Notes: generated by a model not told the origin, from the sequence alone. Positions 18,889 through 27,591 are shown, numbered from the stretch's first letter. The stretch: DNA of 64,000 nucleotides from Paenibacillus marchantiae (GCF_028771845.1 NZ_CP118270.1:4588001-4652000); one strand, 5' to 3'. A program made the numbers and translations.

Positions 18889-19103
18889 GCATTTTGATGG
18901 AGTGGATTATTAATACATTTAATGGAAAATGAGAGGCGGTCTGAAATTATAAAATAATTTCGTTTTTTATTATTACAGAATAATTATTATGTAAACTGAA
19001 AATCGAAATCAATGTTTACTTTTCTTGCCCATATGTAATAGGGTGATAAACTAGCCAGAGAATGACCTTAACGATATACAACAGTGTAAGCTATTAATAA
19101 GAC

Positions 19104-19150
19104 CAAAGGACCACTCGCATCTTCGCAATGAAGATACAGGTGGTCCTTTA
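19104..19150 (-). terminator. Terminator hairpin after ldh
   Basis: A long stem: AAAGGACCAC pairs with GTGGTCCTTT and CATCTTC with GAAGATA. The T tract on the minus strand is weak (GGTCTTATT), so termination may be partial. Confidence 0.65.
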
Positions 19151-19218
19151 GTTATACAAGCTTAACGCTATTTAATCATTATAAAATAACGTGATTAGTC
19201 AAACGCCTGGATTTGGAT

Positions 19219-20154
19219 TTACTCCAGTCCGGCAATCTGTTCCTTCAATTTGTTAGCAGAGGCTTGGAAAGCGACTTTCTCCGTCTCATTCAAAGGAAGT
19301 GGCAAAATCTCGCGCACACCGTTGCGATCAACTACACATGGAACACCCAGATATACATCGGATACGCCATTGTAATCTTCCAGCAATGTGGAAACGTTCA
19401 GTACGGAGCCTTCATTGCCCAGAATGGCAGCTACAATACGGTCCAAAGCGAGCGCAATTGCATAGGAAGTGGCACCTTTGGCATTAATAATCTCATAAGC
19501 CGCATTTTTAGTCCGGTCGAAGATATCTTGTTGTGTTTCTTCATCCAGATCCAGATTCGTTCCTGCAACGTTGGCGAGACTCCATACCGGTACTTCGGAA
19601 TCGCCATGCTCCCCGATAATATGAGCGTGAATACTGCGTGGATCAATTCCTTTGTTTTTACCAATAAGGTAACGGAAACGTGCGCTGTCCAGCAAAGTAC
19701 CAGAACCAATTACGCGTGAAGCGGGCCAACCGCTCTGTTTCCAAGAAGTATATGACAAAATATCTACAGGATTGGTTGCAATCAAAAGAATACCATGGGA
19801 ATTAACCTCAGTAATACGTTCAATGATCTCTTTAAAAATGCTTGCATTTTTCTTCAGTAGATCAATGCGAGTCTCTCCTGGTTTTTGGGAAGCACCTGCA
19901 GTAATAATAATGATGTCTGCGTCTTTGCAGTCGGAGTAATCGCCTGCCCATACTTTAACGCCTCCGGTAAATGGGAGACCGTGGTTCATATCCAGCATTT
20001 CGCCGGTAGCCTTATCATGATTCACATCCACAAATACCAACTCGGACGAACGCTGTCTTAACATCAGCGTGTATCCCGTTGTTGTTCCCACCGCACCCAT
20101 GCCTACAATAACGACACGACTTGGTTTGAGCGCTGCACTGTTTACCATTTTCAT
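19219..20154 (-). CDS. ldh: L-lactate dehydrogenase
   Basis: 311 residues. The NAD-binding glycine motif GMGAVGTTTGY is near residue 18, and an Asp after VFVD shows NAD rather than NADP preference. Substrate residues are visible: Q in ASQKPGETR, which separates lactate from malate dehydrogenase (an Arg in the latter), Arg in the same loop, and catalytic H183 in GEHGDSEVP. The enzyme reduces pyruvate to L-lactate and regenerates NAD during fermentation. The ATG at 20154 is chosen for GGAGAGG five to eight bases upstream. A half-site resembling a Rex or FNR box (AATGTGAA) lies upstream, but no full palindrome. Confidence 0.95.
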   Translation of the reverse strand: MKMVNSAALKPSRVVIVGMGAVGTTTGYTLMLRQRSSELVFVDVNHDKATGEMLDMNHGLPFTGGVKVWAGDYSDCKDADIIIITAGASQKPGETRIDLLKKNASIFKEIIERITEVNSHGILLIATNPVDILSYTSWKQSGWPASRVIGSGTLLDSARFRYLIGKNKGIDPRSIHAHIIGEHGDSEVPVWSLANVAGTNLDLDEETQQDIFDRTKNAAYEIINAKGATSYAIALALDRIVAAILGNEGSVLNVSTLLEDYNGVSDVYLGVPCVVDRNGVREILPLPLNETEKVAFQASANKLKEQIAGLE

Positions 20155-20459
20155 ATCCTCTCCTTTTTGGGGTATACTTCCATCCATATTAAGGGATAAG
20201 TGTGCGAAAAGCGAGCCATGTCTATAAACTTTTTCACATTTCATGTCTTTTTACGGAAGATTTCGTCGAAAACCCGGTTTATGTTTTATACAAGAAACAG
20301 ATTCAGTAAATGATCGCTGTCTGCTTCCAGAGAGTGGAGATGAACCTTTTCGACATCGTTTGTGGTAGAATAGGAGCAGTGGATTCAGATGAATCGTAAA
20401 AACAACATGAATGGACAGGCATGCGCGCCTGCTTATTGGATGAGAGAGGTGGAAACCAC
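20155..20459. other. Divergent promoter region between ldh and a lipoprotein gene
   Basis: About 300 bp without a gene. I see both ribosome binding sites but no promoter I would defend. An upstream ATG-initiated extension of the lipoprotein frame (20421) is possible but less likely than the TTG start. Confidence 0.4.
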
Positions 20460-21737
20460 TTGCGTTCGCAATGGATCAAAATCGCGCAGACAGCATTGCT
20501 GTCTATCGGTATAGCTGCTCTGCTGGCGGCTTGCACCGATTCGGGAGAGACCCCGGTGGCAGAACCGCCGCAGGAGCAAGAAGATAACGGGAATATGGGC
20601 CAGACCTTAACTGTTGTTCCTCCCGCAAACAGTACACAAGCTGCGGATACAGCCAAATATCAAATTCAGACCCGTTTAACCGATTTCCAGTTGCTTAATG
20701 GTAACGGTGGATTAGCGTGGGGAGTGACGCGGAACGCCCTGCGTCTGTATTATACTCAGGATCAGGGAAGTACCTGGACCAACATCTCACCTTCGGAAAA
20801 TGTTCAGTTTCCGGCTAATCCGCAATATGGACAAAGCATTTATTTTGTAGATAGTACACATGGATGGATTGTTCGTGAAGGAATGGGCGGAACAGATACG
20901 ATGGTGCTGCGCACGAATAACGGTGGAGCGAGTTGGAGTCTGTCCTCCTTATCGAAGACGGATAAAGTGACGGCCATTACATTTGTTTCTCCTGAAAAAG
21001 GCTGGATACTGACAACTGTGGATACTTCCATTGGCAAGCAAGACAAGAAATTGTATCTTACCGAAGATGGCGGTATTACCTGGAATCAGATGACTTCGAG
21101 TGACGAAGATGGTAAACCAGCATCTGCAGAGATCCCTACACGGGGTTATTCCACGGGGATGACTTTCTCGGACTCGGATCACGGGTTCTTGACCGCTCTA
21201 GAGTTCGGTACGCCGAAATTGTACGTTACAGCGGACGGTGGCCAACATTGGAAGTCGGGCCCGTCATTCTTTGACCGGAACAAATTTAACGGATGTGGTA
21301 ATTTTAACATCAGCTCGCCACAGTTTTTTGGACGGGAAGCTCAAACAGCCTGGATGTCGATCTCCTGTTCTCAAGGGGAAAGCACTAAATTCAACGGGTT
21401 TTTTACAACAAATGGCGGAGAGAGCTGGCAGTTATCAACGTTCAGTCTGAATAAACAAACCGGAATCAATCGCGGTCTGACTCCTACATTTCTAAATCCC
21501 TTGGAAGGCTGGGTCATGCAGAAAGGCAAGACTTATTACACGAAAGATGCCGGCAAGACTTGGAAAGCACTTCCTACAAGTGAAGTACTGGAAAACATTC
21601 TTAAAGAGTACCCTGAGATCGTCAAGCTCCAAATGGTTTCTTCGAAACTAGGCTGGATTTTGGTCGAAAATACAGATGCCAAAAGGTCACTGTTGCTGCA
21701 AACCATAGACGGCGGTGTGCGTTGGAAAGTACTATAA
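20460..21737 (+). CDS. Lipoprotein with Ycf48/BNR-like beta-propeller repeats
   Basis: About 425 residues. The TTG at 20460 is chosen because GAGAGGTGG precedes it and because it gives a short signal peptide ending in a lipobox (LLAAC), so the protein should be anchored to the outer face of the membrane. The mature part has repeated blade motifs such as TNNGGASWS, TEDGGITWNQ, TADGGQHWK, TTNGGESWQ and TKDAGKTWK, the Asp-box/BNR pattern, with aromatic-Gly-Trp segments between them (GWIVREG, GWILTT). This is the layout of Ycf48-like and sialidase-fold propellers. The role is unknown; catalytic sialidase residues are not apparent. Confidence 0.75.
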   Translation: MRSQWIKIAQTALLSIGIAALLAACTDSGETPVAEPPQEQEDNGNMGQTLTVVPPANSTQAADTAKYQIQTRLTDFQLLNGNGGLAWGVTRNALRLYYTQDQGSTWTNISPSENVQFPANPQYGQSIYFVDSTHGWIVREGMGGTDTMVLRTNNGGASWSLSSLSKTDKVTAITFVSPEKGWILTTVDTSIGKQDKKLYLTEDGGITWNQMTSSDEDGKPASAEIPTRGYSTGMTFSDSDHGFLTALEFGTPKLYVTADGGQHWKSGPSFFDRNKFNGCGNFNISSPQFFGREAQTAWMSISCSQGESTKFNGFFTTNGGESWQLSTFSLNKQTGINRGLTPTFLNPLEGWVMQKGKTYYTKDAGKTWKALPTSEVLENILKEYPEIVKLQMVSSKLGWILVENTDAKRSLLLQTIDGGVRWKVL

Positions 21738-21799
21738 TTGCGTTCGAATAAAACGTCTTAAGAAAAGGAACCTACGGGTTTCTTTTCATTTTAATTACT

Positions 21800-21817
21800 T
21801 TGTGAAATAAATCACAA
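21800..21817. promoter_or_regulatory. FNR/CRP-type (or Rex-type) palindromic operator
   Basis: TTGTGAAATAAATCACAA contains TGTGA-N6-TCACA, the FNR/CRP consensus, and is close to the Rex consensus. Its centre (21808.5) is about 41.5 bases upstream of the start predicted from the -10 box TATATT at 21838-21843, the classical position for activation by an FNR-type protein. Confidence 0.65.
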
Positions 21818-21837
21818 TAAATCCCTTCAAATGATGT

Positions 21838-21843
21838 TATATT
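21838..21843 (+). promoter_or_regulatory. -10 box of the cysteine-rich protein gene
   Basis: TATATT, with no good -35 hexamer; the palindrome occupies that place, as expected for an activator-dependent promoter. The predicted start is near 21850. Confidence 0.5.
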
Positions 21844-21872
21844 GAATTCAAGAAGAGATGGGAGTGATGAAC

Positions 21873-22082
21873 ATGAGAACGAATGAACAAGCTCAATTCA
21901 CGCAGGCGGACGAGTTAACCAGATACATGCTCCAATTATGCTACACATGTGATGATGCCAACCGTTGTACCACCGAGGAAGAAGTCAAAGCCTGCATGGC
22001 GAAGCACGCACAGGCAGATGAACCGGAGCAAGCGGATGGTGAAGAAGTCACTCGCGGATTCATGAATCTGATGTACGCGTAG
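21873..22082 (+). CDS. Small cysteine-rich protein, function unknown
   Basis: 69 residues from the ATG at 21873, which GGGAG precedes by eight bases; two earlier in-frame ATGs overlap that site. Four cysteines in the pattern C-x2-C-x5-C-x8-C (CYTCDDANRC, then KAC) could bind iron-sulfur or zinc. The protein is acidic with no signal peptide. I know no function for it. An FNR/CRP-type palindrome at the activator position suggests it is made when oxygen is low. A strong terminator follows, so it is a single-gene unit. Confidence 0.75.
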   Translation: MRTNEQAQFTQADELTRYMLQLCYTCDDANRCTTEEEVKACMAKHAQADEPEQADGEEVTRGFMNLMYA

Positions 22083-22439
22083 ACTCATAGGAAGAATATT
22101 AAGTGTTCTGAATATAACAGTCAGATTGTTAGGAAACATCTCCAAGCGGGGATGTTTCTTTTTTGAGCGGATTTCCTCTTGATTATGGAATCAAATCACA
22201 AAAGAAATTTATAAGAGAAAGATACATAATTGGTTAAAACATAATAAATCAAAACTATATACTATCACGATCAGAGTCTTTTTTTAATTTTAGTCATCTA
22301 TAATCGGGCTAATCTACGATGTTAATAGCCTCTTTTTCCTAAATATAGGTTGTAGTTTAGTTGAATATGGTTTTTCGTCCATACCCCAAACTAACCACAT
22401 ACGTACGTTAAACTATGTCTATAGGGAGGTGTCCACACG
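22083..22439. other. 357-bp region ahead of the collagen-like gene
   Basis: Contains one strong terminator (22133-22164) and then about 270 AT-rich bases. CATACGTAC at about 22398 resembles the -10 of sigma-K promoters with one or two mismatches, which would suit a spore-surface gene, but the -35 evidence is too weak to call. Confidence 0.35.
22133..22164 (+). terminator. Terminator after the cysteine-rich protein gene
   Basis: GAAACATC pairs perfectly with GATGTTTC around a ten-base loop, followed by six T. Confidence 0.9.
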
Positions 22440-23579
22440 ATGAGCAGTTCAGAAGATAAGAAGCGATCTAAGAGAAAAAAGGTAACGGCATATCCTTGCA
22501 AATCTAAAAGAAAAGATTGCAAAGTGAGGGTGGCTAAAAAAATAGTTCAGGTAAAATGTCCGCCACCTAAAGTGAAAATTATTACGCCTACGGTCACTGG
22601 TCCAACAGGACCACAAGGTACTCAGGGCGCACAGGGAATTCAAGGACAGCAAGGGGTGCAAGGACCACCTGGAGCTCAGGGTCCGGCCGGAGGCCCTCCA
22701 GGTCCACAAGGACCTCAAGGTCAACCTGGACCAGCGGGAGCCATGGGTCCACAGGGGCTGGCTGGTCCAGCCGGACCGATGGGCGTGCAGGGTATTCCTG
22801 GGGAACAAGGACTTGTGGGTCCACAAGGACCTCAGGGTGTGCCGGGCCCAGCTGGCGCTATTGGACCGCAAGGCTTTCCCGGTGCGACTGGGGCCACGGG
22901 CGCAGCTGGAGTGGCAGGTCCAGCAGGTGCCACGGGAGCCACGGGTGTTACAGGAGTGGGGGGTCCAGCGGGGCCTACCGGAGTGACAGGCGCAGCTGGA
23001 GTGGCAGGTCCAGCGGGAGCCACGGGAGCCACGGGTGCTGCAGGATTGGCAGGTCCAGCGGGGCCTACCGGAGCGACAGGCGCAGCTGGTGTTGCAGGTC
23101 CAACAGGTGTCACAGGAGTAACGGGTGTTACTGGAGCTACAGGTGCAGTCGGAGGCGTTCTGGGATTTGCTGATTTCTTTGCGCTGATGCCTCCAGACAA
23201 TGCTGCAACGGTTGCTCCGGGCACGGATGTAAGTTTTCCGCAAGATGGGCCTACAAGCGGGACTACAATTACTCGTACCGGACCTAGCTCATTTAATCTA
23301 GCAGCAATAGGCTCCTATCTTGTATTGTTTCAAGGAAGTATGAACGAGGCTGGGCAACTTATATTGACACTCAATGGCGCTGATCTCGCCTATACCGTAA
23401 TCGGTCGGGCAACAGGTACAACGCAAATGCCTGGGATGGCTATCGTGCAAACAACAGTAATTAACTCCATACTGACTGTACGAAATCCAGCTGGAGAATC
23501 AACGGCACTAACCATGACCCCCCTTGCCGGCGGAACAAGACCTGTATCGGCACATCTGGTTATTACTCAATTAGCATAG
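22440..23579 (+). CDS. Collagen-like repeat protein, BclA/exosporium type
   Basis: 379 residues in three parts. The N-terminal 50 are very basic and hold three Cys, with no signal peptide. About residues 52-238 are Gly-X-Y triplets, first rich in GPQ/GxQ and then in GPT/GAT; one extra Gly at [10 protein letters not shown] breaks the register. The last 140 residues resemble the BclA-type C-terminal trimerisation domain (start [24 protein letters not shown] near the end). Such proteins form hair-like filaments on spores. The GAT-rich half is encoded by 90-bp tandem repeats, so its length may vary among strains. GGGAGG precedes the ATG. Confidence 0.85.
   Translation: MSSSEDKKRSKRKKVTAYPCKSKRKDCKVRVAKKIVQVKCPPPKVKIITPTVTGPTGPQGTQGAQGIQGQQGVQGPPGAQGPAGGPPGPQGPQGQPGPAGAMGPQGLAGPAGPMGVQGIPGEQGLVGPQGPQGVPGPAGAIGPQGFPGATGATGAAGVAGPAGATGATGVTGVGGPAGPTGVTGAAGVAGPAGATGATGAAGLAGPAGPTGATGAAGVAGPTGVTGVTGVTGATGAVGGVLGFADFFALMPPDNAATVAPGTDVSFPQDGPTSGTTITRTGPSSFNLAAIGSYLVLFQGSMNEAGQLILTLNGADLAYTVIGRATGTTQMPGMAIVQTTVINSILTVRNPAGESTALTMTPLAGGTRPVSAHLVITQLA
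22901..23157 (+). repeat. 90-bp tandem repeats in the collagen-like gene
   Basis: The motif CGCAGCTGG-A/T-GT-G/T-GCAGGTC recurs at 22901, 22991 and 23081, exactly 90 bp apart, so each unit encodes ten Gly-X-Y triplets. The copies are about 85-90% alike and the last is incomplete. Confidence 0.85.
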
Positions 23580-23596
23580 AGAGGGGATAGGTACTT

Positions 23597-23638
23597 CAAC
23601 TGGGATAACGTTCATTCATCAAGGCGCTATCCCAGTTG
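23597..23638 (+). terminator. Hairpin after the collagen-like gene
   Basis: CAACTGGGATA and TATCCCAGTTG pair perfectly over 11 bp with a 20-base loop. No T run follows, so it may stabilise the mRNA rather than terminate. Confidence 0.5.
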
Positions 23639-23792
23639 GTGCCAAGGAATTCATTAGGAAGATCAGCATTGATATGTTAATACATATTGGATTTGGATCC
23701 GAATAACAAGTTCCGTGTTAACGTGCATATATATTACAGAAGACGGGTCAAGACTCCGGCTGTCCTAGGTTTGATGAACGGAGGGGAGAGAC

Positions 23793-24185
23793 ATGGGCAT
23801 TGAATCATCCTGGATGTTTGATTTTTTTGGAACCGTCTTTCCGGTAGTATTTGTCCTGATTATAGGTATCGTTCTTCTGTCGGTAGGGAAAGAAGTATGG
23901 AGATGGGGTCGTAATAACTCAGAGCCTCTGCTTACCGTACCTTCACGGATTACCAGCAGGAGAATGCAGATGAGTCAGTCGCACTCCGAACCAGGAAGTA
24001 CAGCCCGTACGCTTTATTACATCACATTTGAAGTGGAGAGCGGGGATCGTCTCGAATTCAAGGTGAATGGTGATGAGTACGGCTTGTGCGCCGAGGGAGA
24101 TGAAGGTCGACTCTCTTTCAAGGGAACGCGTTATGTAGGCTTTGAACGCTACAATCGTTTGTATTCAGAGCGTGTACGCGGATAA
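23793..24185 (+). CDS. DUF2500-family membrane protein
   Basis: 130 residues: a short N-terminus, one membrane helix (about 10-32), then a soluble domain of roughly 90 residues with the family's VPSRITSRRMQMS, YYITFEVESGDRLEFKVNG and EGDEGRLSFKGTRY segments. DUF2500 proteins are common in Firmicutes and have no known function. GGAGGGGAG lies seven to eight bases before the ATG. It is a single-gene unit ended by a good terminator. Confidence 0.85.
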   Translation: MGIESSWMFDFFGTVFPVVFVLIIGIVLLSVGKEVWRWGRNNSEPLLTVPSRITSRRMQMSQSHSEPGSTARTLYYITFEVESGDRLEFKVNGDEYGLCAEGDEGRLSFKGTRYVGFERYNRLYSERVRG

Positions 24186-24193
24186 ACCGGCTG

Positions 24194-24223
24194 GCTTGCG
24201 CCATAGTGGCGTAAGCTTTTTTT
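24194..24223 (+). terminator. Terminator after the DUF2500 gene
   Basis: GCTTGCGCCA pairs with TGGCGTAAGC around a three-base loop, followed by seven T. Confidence 0.9.
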
Positions 24224-24368
24224 AATTTCTTTTATGGACAAGCGTTTCTTAATGGGGCTAACGTGTTTTTATATAAGAAGAGACTTTATTCAATTTATGG
24301 TCCATATTCGGTGAGTTGATGTAGGCTTATGTAATGAATGGACCATCCCAATAGAGGAGGAAATGATG

Positions 24369-25118
24369 ATGTCATTTACAGATCAAGTTGTGGTTGTGAC
24401 GGGAGCAGCCCAAGGAATCGGACGAAGTGTAGCTGAGGCCTATGCGGTTGCAGGGGCTAAAGTCGTACTTGCCGACTATCAGGAAGCGGAAGGGGCTGCA
24501 GCTGCAGCTTCGATTCGCAATGAAGGCGGAGAAGCCATCTTTGTCCAGTGTGATATACGTCAAGAGAAGGATATAACGAACCTCATTCAAACGACAATGG
24601 ATGAATTCAAACAGATTGATGTGCTCATAAACAATGCGGGTGTCTCCAGATGGAAGTCTCCCTATGAGCTAACGCTGGAAGAGTGGGACGATATACTCAA
24701 TACCAATGTGCGAAGTTGCTTTCTCGCAAGCCGGGAAGCGGCCAAACATATGAAGCACAACGAAAATGGTGGAGCAATTGTGAACATGGCCTCAACACGT
24801 GCGTTGATGTCAGAGCCAGAAACAGAGGCCTATGCTGCGTCCAAGGGAGCTATCGTGGCGTTGACACATGCGATGGCCGTATCCTTGGGTAAAGACAAAA
24901 TTCGGGTCAATTGTATCAGTCCGGGATGGATTGAGACAGGAAATGTGGAGAAATTGAAGCCAGAGGACCATGAACAGCACCCGGCAGGACGTGTAGGTGT
25001 TCCTTCGGATATCTCCCGCGCTTGTTTATATTTGTCCGATCCGAGCAATACCTTTGTCACAGGGACCAACCTGATTATTGACGGGGGCATGACCCGAAAA
25101 ATGATATATGAGGACTAG
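24369..25118 (+). CDS. Short-chain dehydrogenase/reductase (SDR)
   Basis: About 249 residues, the classical SDR length. Visible are the cofactor motif TGAAQGIG, an Asp at LADYQ that favours NAD(H), NNAG, the catalytic Ser in NMAST, and the YxxxK pair in YAASKGA. The C-terminus LIIDGGMT is also typical. It catalyses NAD(P)-dependent oxidation or reduction of a carbonyl or alcohol; the substrate is not predictable. Three ATGs are consecutive; GAGGAGG is best placed for the third (24369). The gene stands alone with its own terminator. Confidence 0.88.
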   Translation: MSFTDQVVVVTGAAQGIGRSVAEAYAVAGAKVVLADYQEAEGAAAAASIRNEGGEAIFVQCDIRQEKDITNLIQTTMDEFKQIDVLINNAGVSRWKSPYELTLEEWDDILNTNVRSCFLASREAAKHMKHNENGGAIVNMASTRALMSEPETEAYAASKGAIVALTHAMAVSLGKDKIRVNCISPGWIETGNVEKLKPEDHEQHPAGRVGVPSDISRACLYLSDPSNTFVTGTNLIIDGGMTRKMIYED

Positions 25119-25165
25119 TACCGGGATTTCTCCGGTCAATTGTAAACTTTTGAAAACATAGCAGA

Positions 25166-25206
25166 AATAAGCCCAAGTTAAGCACTTGGGCTTATTTGTT
25201 TTTGGT
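25166..25206 (+). terminator. Terminator after the SDR gene
   Basis: AATAAGCCCAAG and CTTGGGCTTATT pair perfectly over 12 bp, followed by TGTTTTT. Confidence 0.9.
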
Positions 25207-25262
25207 AACTCGGTTGCTATAATAAATGTGATTTTACCACAGTACAGGAATGGAGGGAGAAT

Positions 25263-27008
25263 ATGTTCGGGAACTCATCCCGGAAAGTGTTTTGGCTATT
25301 ACTGCTGATTGGAGGGATTATAATGACAGGCTTTGAATCTACTGCTGAGGCTGACGCAGATATAAGAGCAGCCTGGGTATGGCAGGCCAAATCTGTCAGT
25401 GATGGAGGAAACGAGCTGCTGGACAATGCAGCTAAACATAAGATTAACAGACTGTATGTGAATGTGGATATGAATCTGTCAGAGGATGTCTATCATACGT
25501 TTATATCCAAAGCCAGCAAGGCTGGAATTGCAGTTGAAGCTCTGGGCGGAGATCCGTCATGGGCAGTGAGTGGTCGTGAAGGTCCAATGCTCAAACTGGC
25601 GTCCTGGGTAAGTAATTATAACCTCGCTGCAAAGCCGGAAGAGCGATTTGACGCCCTTCACCTGGATATCAAACCTTATGTACTGCCACAGTGGAAAGAA
25701 GATGCTAAGCCGCTGGTCCAATCCTGGGTTGTCAATATGAAGCTCTTGCTGGAACAGGTGAAACAGGCTGGGGCGGTTGAAGTGAATGTTGACTTGCCTT
25801 TTTGGCTGGATTCTTACACGGTGACGGGTAGCAGAACCACTGACGATGCGGATAACGAGTCGTTGTCACACTGGTTTATCGGACAATTTGATCATATTAC
25901 GCTGCTCGCTTACCGTGACAGCGCGCAAGGAAACAATGGAATTATACGTTTGGTAGAACAGGAAATGATATGGGCTGACGCCAGAAATGGTTCTATTACC
26001 GTTGGGGTAAATACCAAGCCTATGCCTGGGGAAGAGTTCACGACGTTTGCCGGAAAAGGCGCTGCGCAATTGGAGAGTGTCATAAAGGAAGTGGCGTCTG
26101 CATTCACAGATCATGCTTCCTACGCAGGTTCAGCTGTGCATGACATCGTGTACTGGGGGCAGCTGGAGCCAGAGGAAGTACCATTACCGGAGAATCCATC
26201 CAATCAACCGGAAATCCGGGGAACCTATATCTGGCAGGCTTCTCAAGTTACGAATGACGGTGGAGATCACATTCTGGAGTTCGCCAAAGAGCAAAACATC
26301 AATTGGTTATACGTCCGGCTTGATTTGGATCAACCGTACTCCAGTTATCGCAGTTTTGTGAAACGCGCACAGGCTCAAGGTATTGAGGTTCATGCCATGG
26401 GCGGCCATCCAATCTGGGGTAAAAAGGAAAATCGGCCACGGATACAGCGCTTGATCGATTATGTGAAAAATTATAACGCCGAATCTGAACCGGATGAACG
26501 TTTTAAGGGAATCCATCTCGATATTGAACCATACACCTTACCTGAATGGGAAAATGATCGGGATACGCTGCTGACCGAATGGGCTGCCAATATTGCTTAT
26601 TTCCATGAAGAGACGAAAAAGGACAGCGATCTCGAAACGAGTGCCGATCTGGCCGTTTGGCTAGATACGTTCCCGTTACCGGGAAGAGACATGTCTGTCA
26701 GTGAATACATGATCACAACACTTGATCACATATCTCTGATGGCATTCCGTAACATCGCTGAAGGCTCCAATGGAATTGCCGACGTCGTCAGTCAGGAAAT
26801 GAAAATTGCGGATCGTTTGGGTAAACCACTGTTGATCTCAGTCGAGATGAAAGAGAATTTTGAAGGTAGACATATTTCATTTTATGATAAGGGAGCAGCG
26901 GAAATGGAACGCCAGCTGGCACTGCTTCCCGATCTGTTAAGTGAGTATAAAGCCTACAAAGGCAATATCGTACATGCTTACGATTACTGGATTCAAGCCA
27001 AGCCCTGA
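25263..27008 (+). CDS. Secreted protein with two copies of a barrel-like domain
   Basis: 581 residues with a signal peptide (about 1-31; SRKVFWLLLLIGGIIM then TAEA). Residues about 35-310 and 320-581 are two copies of one domain: IRAAWVWQAKSV/IRGTYIWQASQV, VNVDLPFWLD/TSADLAVWLD and LLAYRD/LMAFRN occur in the same order. The motif HLDIKPY (135-141 area, K137) in copy one is HLDIEPY (E422) in copy two; an Asp-x-Glu at the end of a beta strand is typical of TIM-barrel glycosidases such as GH18. Copy one may therefore be inactive and copy two active. Exact family and substrate are unknown. GGAGGGAG precedes the ATG. Confidence 0.7.
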   Translation: MFGNSSRKVFWLLLLIGGIIMTGFESTAEADADIRAAWVWQAKSVSDGGNELLDNAAKHKINRLYVNVDMNLSEDVYHTFISKASKAGIAVEALGGDPSWAVSGREGPMLKLASWVSNYNLAAKPEERFDALHLDIKPYVLPQWKEDAKPLVQSWVVNMKLLLEQVKQAGAVEVNVDLPFWLDSYTVTGSRTTDDADNESLSHWFIGQFDHITLLAYRDSAQGNNGIIRLVEQEMIWADARNGSITVGVNTKPMPGEEFTTFAGKGAAQLESVIKEVASAFTDHASYAGSAVHDIVYWGQLEPEEVPLPENPSNQPEIRGTYIWQASQVTNDGGDHILEFAKEQNINWLYVRLDLDQPYSSYRSFVKRAQAQGIEVHAMGGHPIWGKKENRPRIQRLIDYVKNYNAESEPDERFKGIHLDIEPYTLPEWENDRDTLLTEWAANIAYFHEETKKDSDLETSADLAVWLDTFPLPGRDMSVSEYMITTLDHISLMAFRNIAEGSNGIADVVSQEMKIADRLGKPLLISVEMKENFEGRHISFYDKGAAEMERQLALLPDLLSEYKAYKGNIVHAYDYWIQAKP

Positions 27009-27036
27009 GTAGGCAGGTTATATAGGAAATGTTATG

Positions 27037-27078
27037 TCTCGGGACTTCACATAGGGTGAGGTTCCGGGCTTTTTTTTA
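27037..27078 (+). terminator. Terminator between the secreted protein gene and cwlJ
   Basis: CTCGGGACTTCAC pairs with GTGAGGTTCCGGG over 13 positions including some G-U pairs, with a five-base loop, followed by CTTTTTTTT. Confidence 0.85.
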
Positions 27079-27168
27079 TGAGAAAAAGATAAAATCGTGT
27101 CACCGAATGGGCATCTGCACAATACGATATACGGTGATGAAGAGGTTCAACAAGGGAGGAAACAGGAT

Positions 27169-27591
27169 ATGGCTGTTATTAAAGCCAACTCGGAAGACGT
27201 CAAGCTGCTCGCTAGACTGATGAGAGCGGAGGCTGAAGGTGACGGCGAACAAGGCATGCTGCTTGTAGGCAATGTGGGTGTCAACCGGGTGCTCGGCGAT
27301 TGCTTGGATTTCGGTGATATTCGGGACATTAATCGAATGGTGTTTCAGAACCCGGGTGGCTTCGAATCTACGCAAAAGGGATATTTCTACCAACGGGCAA
27401 GACAATCGGAAATACGCTTGGCACAGCGTGTCATTAATGGTGAACGCTTCTGGCCAGCCAGCAACTCCCTGTGGTTTTTCCGTCCGGTGGGAGAATGTCC
27501 GCCAACGTGGTATGACCAGCAAAATACAGGCCGCTTCAAGGCGCATTGTTTCTTCAGTCCGACAGGCGAAGACTGTCCAACCGTATATTAA
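27169..27591 (+). CDS. cwlJ: Spore germination cell wall hydrolase CwlJ
   Basis: 140 residues, the normal CwlJ length, without signal peptide. The SleB/CwlJ hydrolase fold is shown by LARLMRAEAEGDGEQG, with the probable catalytic E21, then GNVGVNRVL, a central FESTQKGYFY and a C-terminal GRFKAHCFFSPTGEDCP. It degrades the spore cortex peptidoglycan during germination. The ATG at 27169 has AGGGAGGA eight bases upstream; an earlier in-frame ATG lacks one. gerQ follows after 18 bp; GerQ is needed for CwlJ to be placed in the coat, so the pair makes sense as an operon. Confidence 0.92.
   Translation: MAVIKANSEDVKLLARLMRAEAEGDGEQGMLLVGNVGVNRVLGDCLDFGDIRDINRMVFQNPGGFESTQKGYFYQRARQSEIRLAQRVINGERFWPASNSLWFFRPVGECPPTWYDQQNTGRFKAHCFFSPTGEDCPTVY

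Larger units (their letters stand above)
18817..19218. other. 402-bp convergent intergenic region
   Basis: Between the recombinase and ldh, which converge. It holds one terminator for each gene and an AT-rich middle with a spaced inverted repeat GTAAAC (18991-18996) / GTTTAC (19014-19019). No coding potential is apparent. Confidence 0.5.

Noticed and set aside
20200-20260. Rex or FNR site in the ldh promoter
   Set aside because: Only a half-site (AATGTGAA) is present; the second half does not match, unlike the full palindrome at 21800.
22901-23157. Evenly spaced repeats that could suggest a CRISPR array
   Set aside because: The repeats are 90 bp apart, in frame, and code for Gly-X-Y triplets; there are no unique spacers and no cas genes.
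22449-23243. Long minus-strand frames opposite the collagen-like gene
   Set aside because: They mirror the Gly-X-Y repeats, giving Pro/Ala/Val- or Ser/Cys-rich strings; the plus-strand protein is a clear family member.
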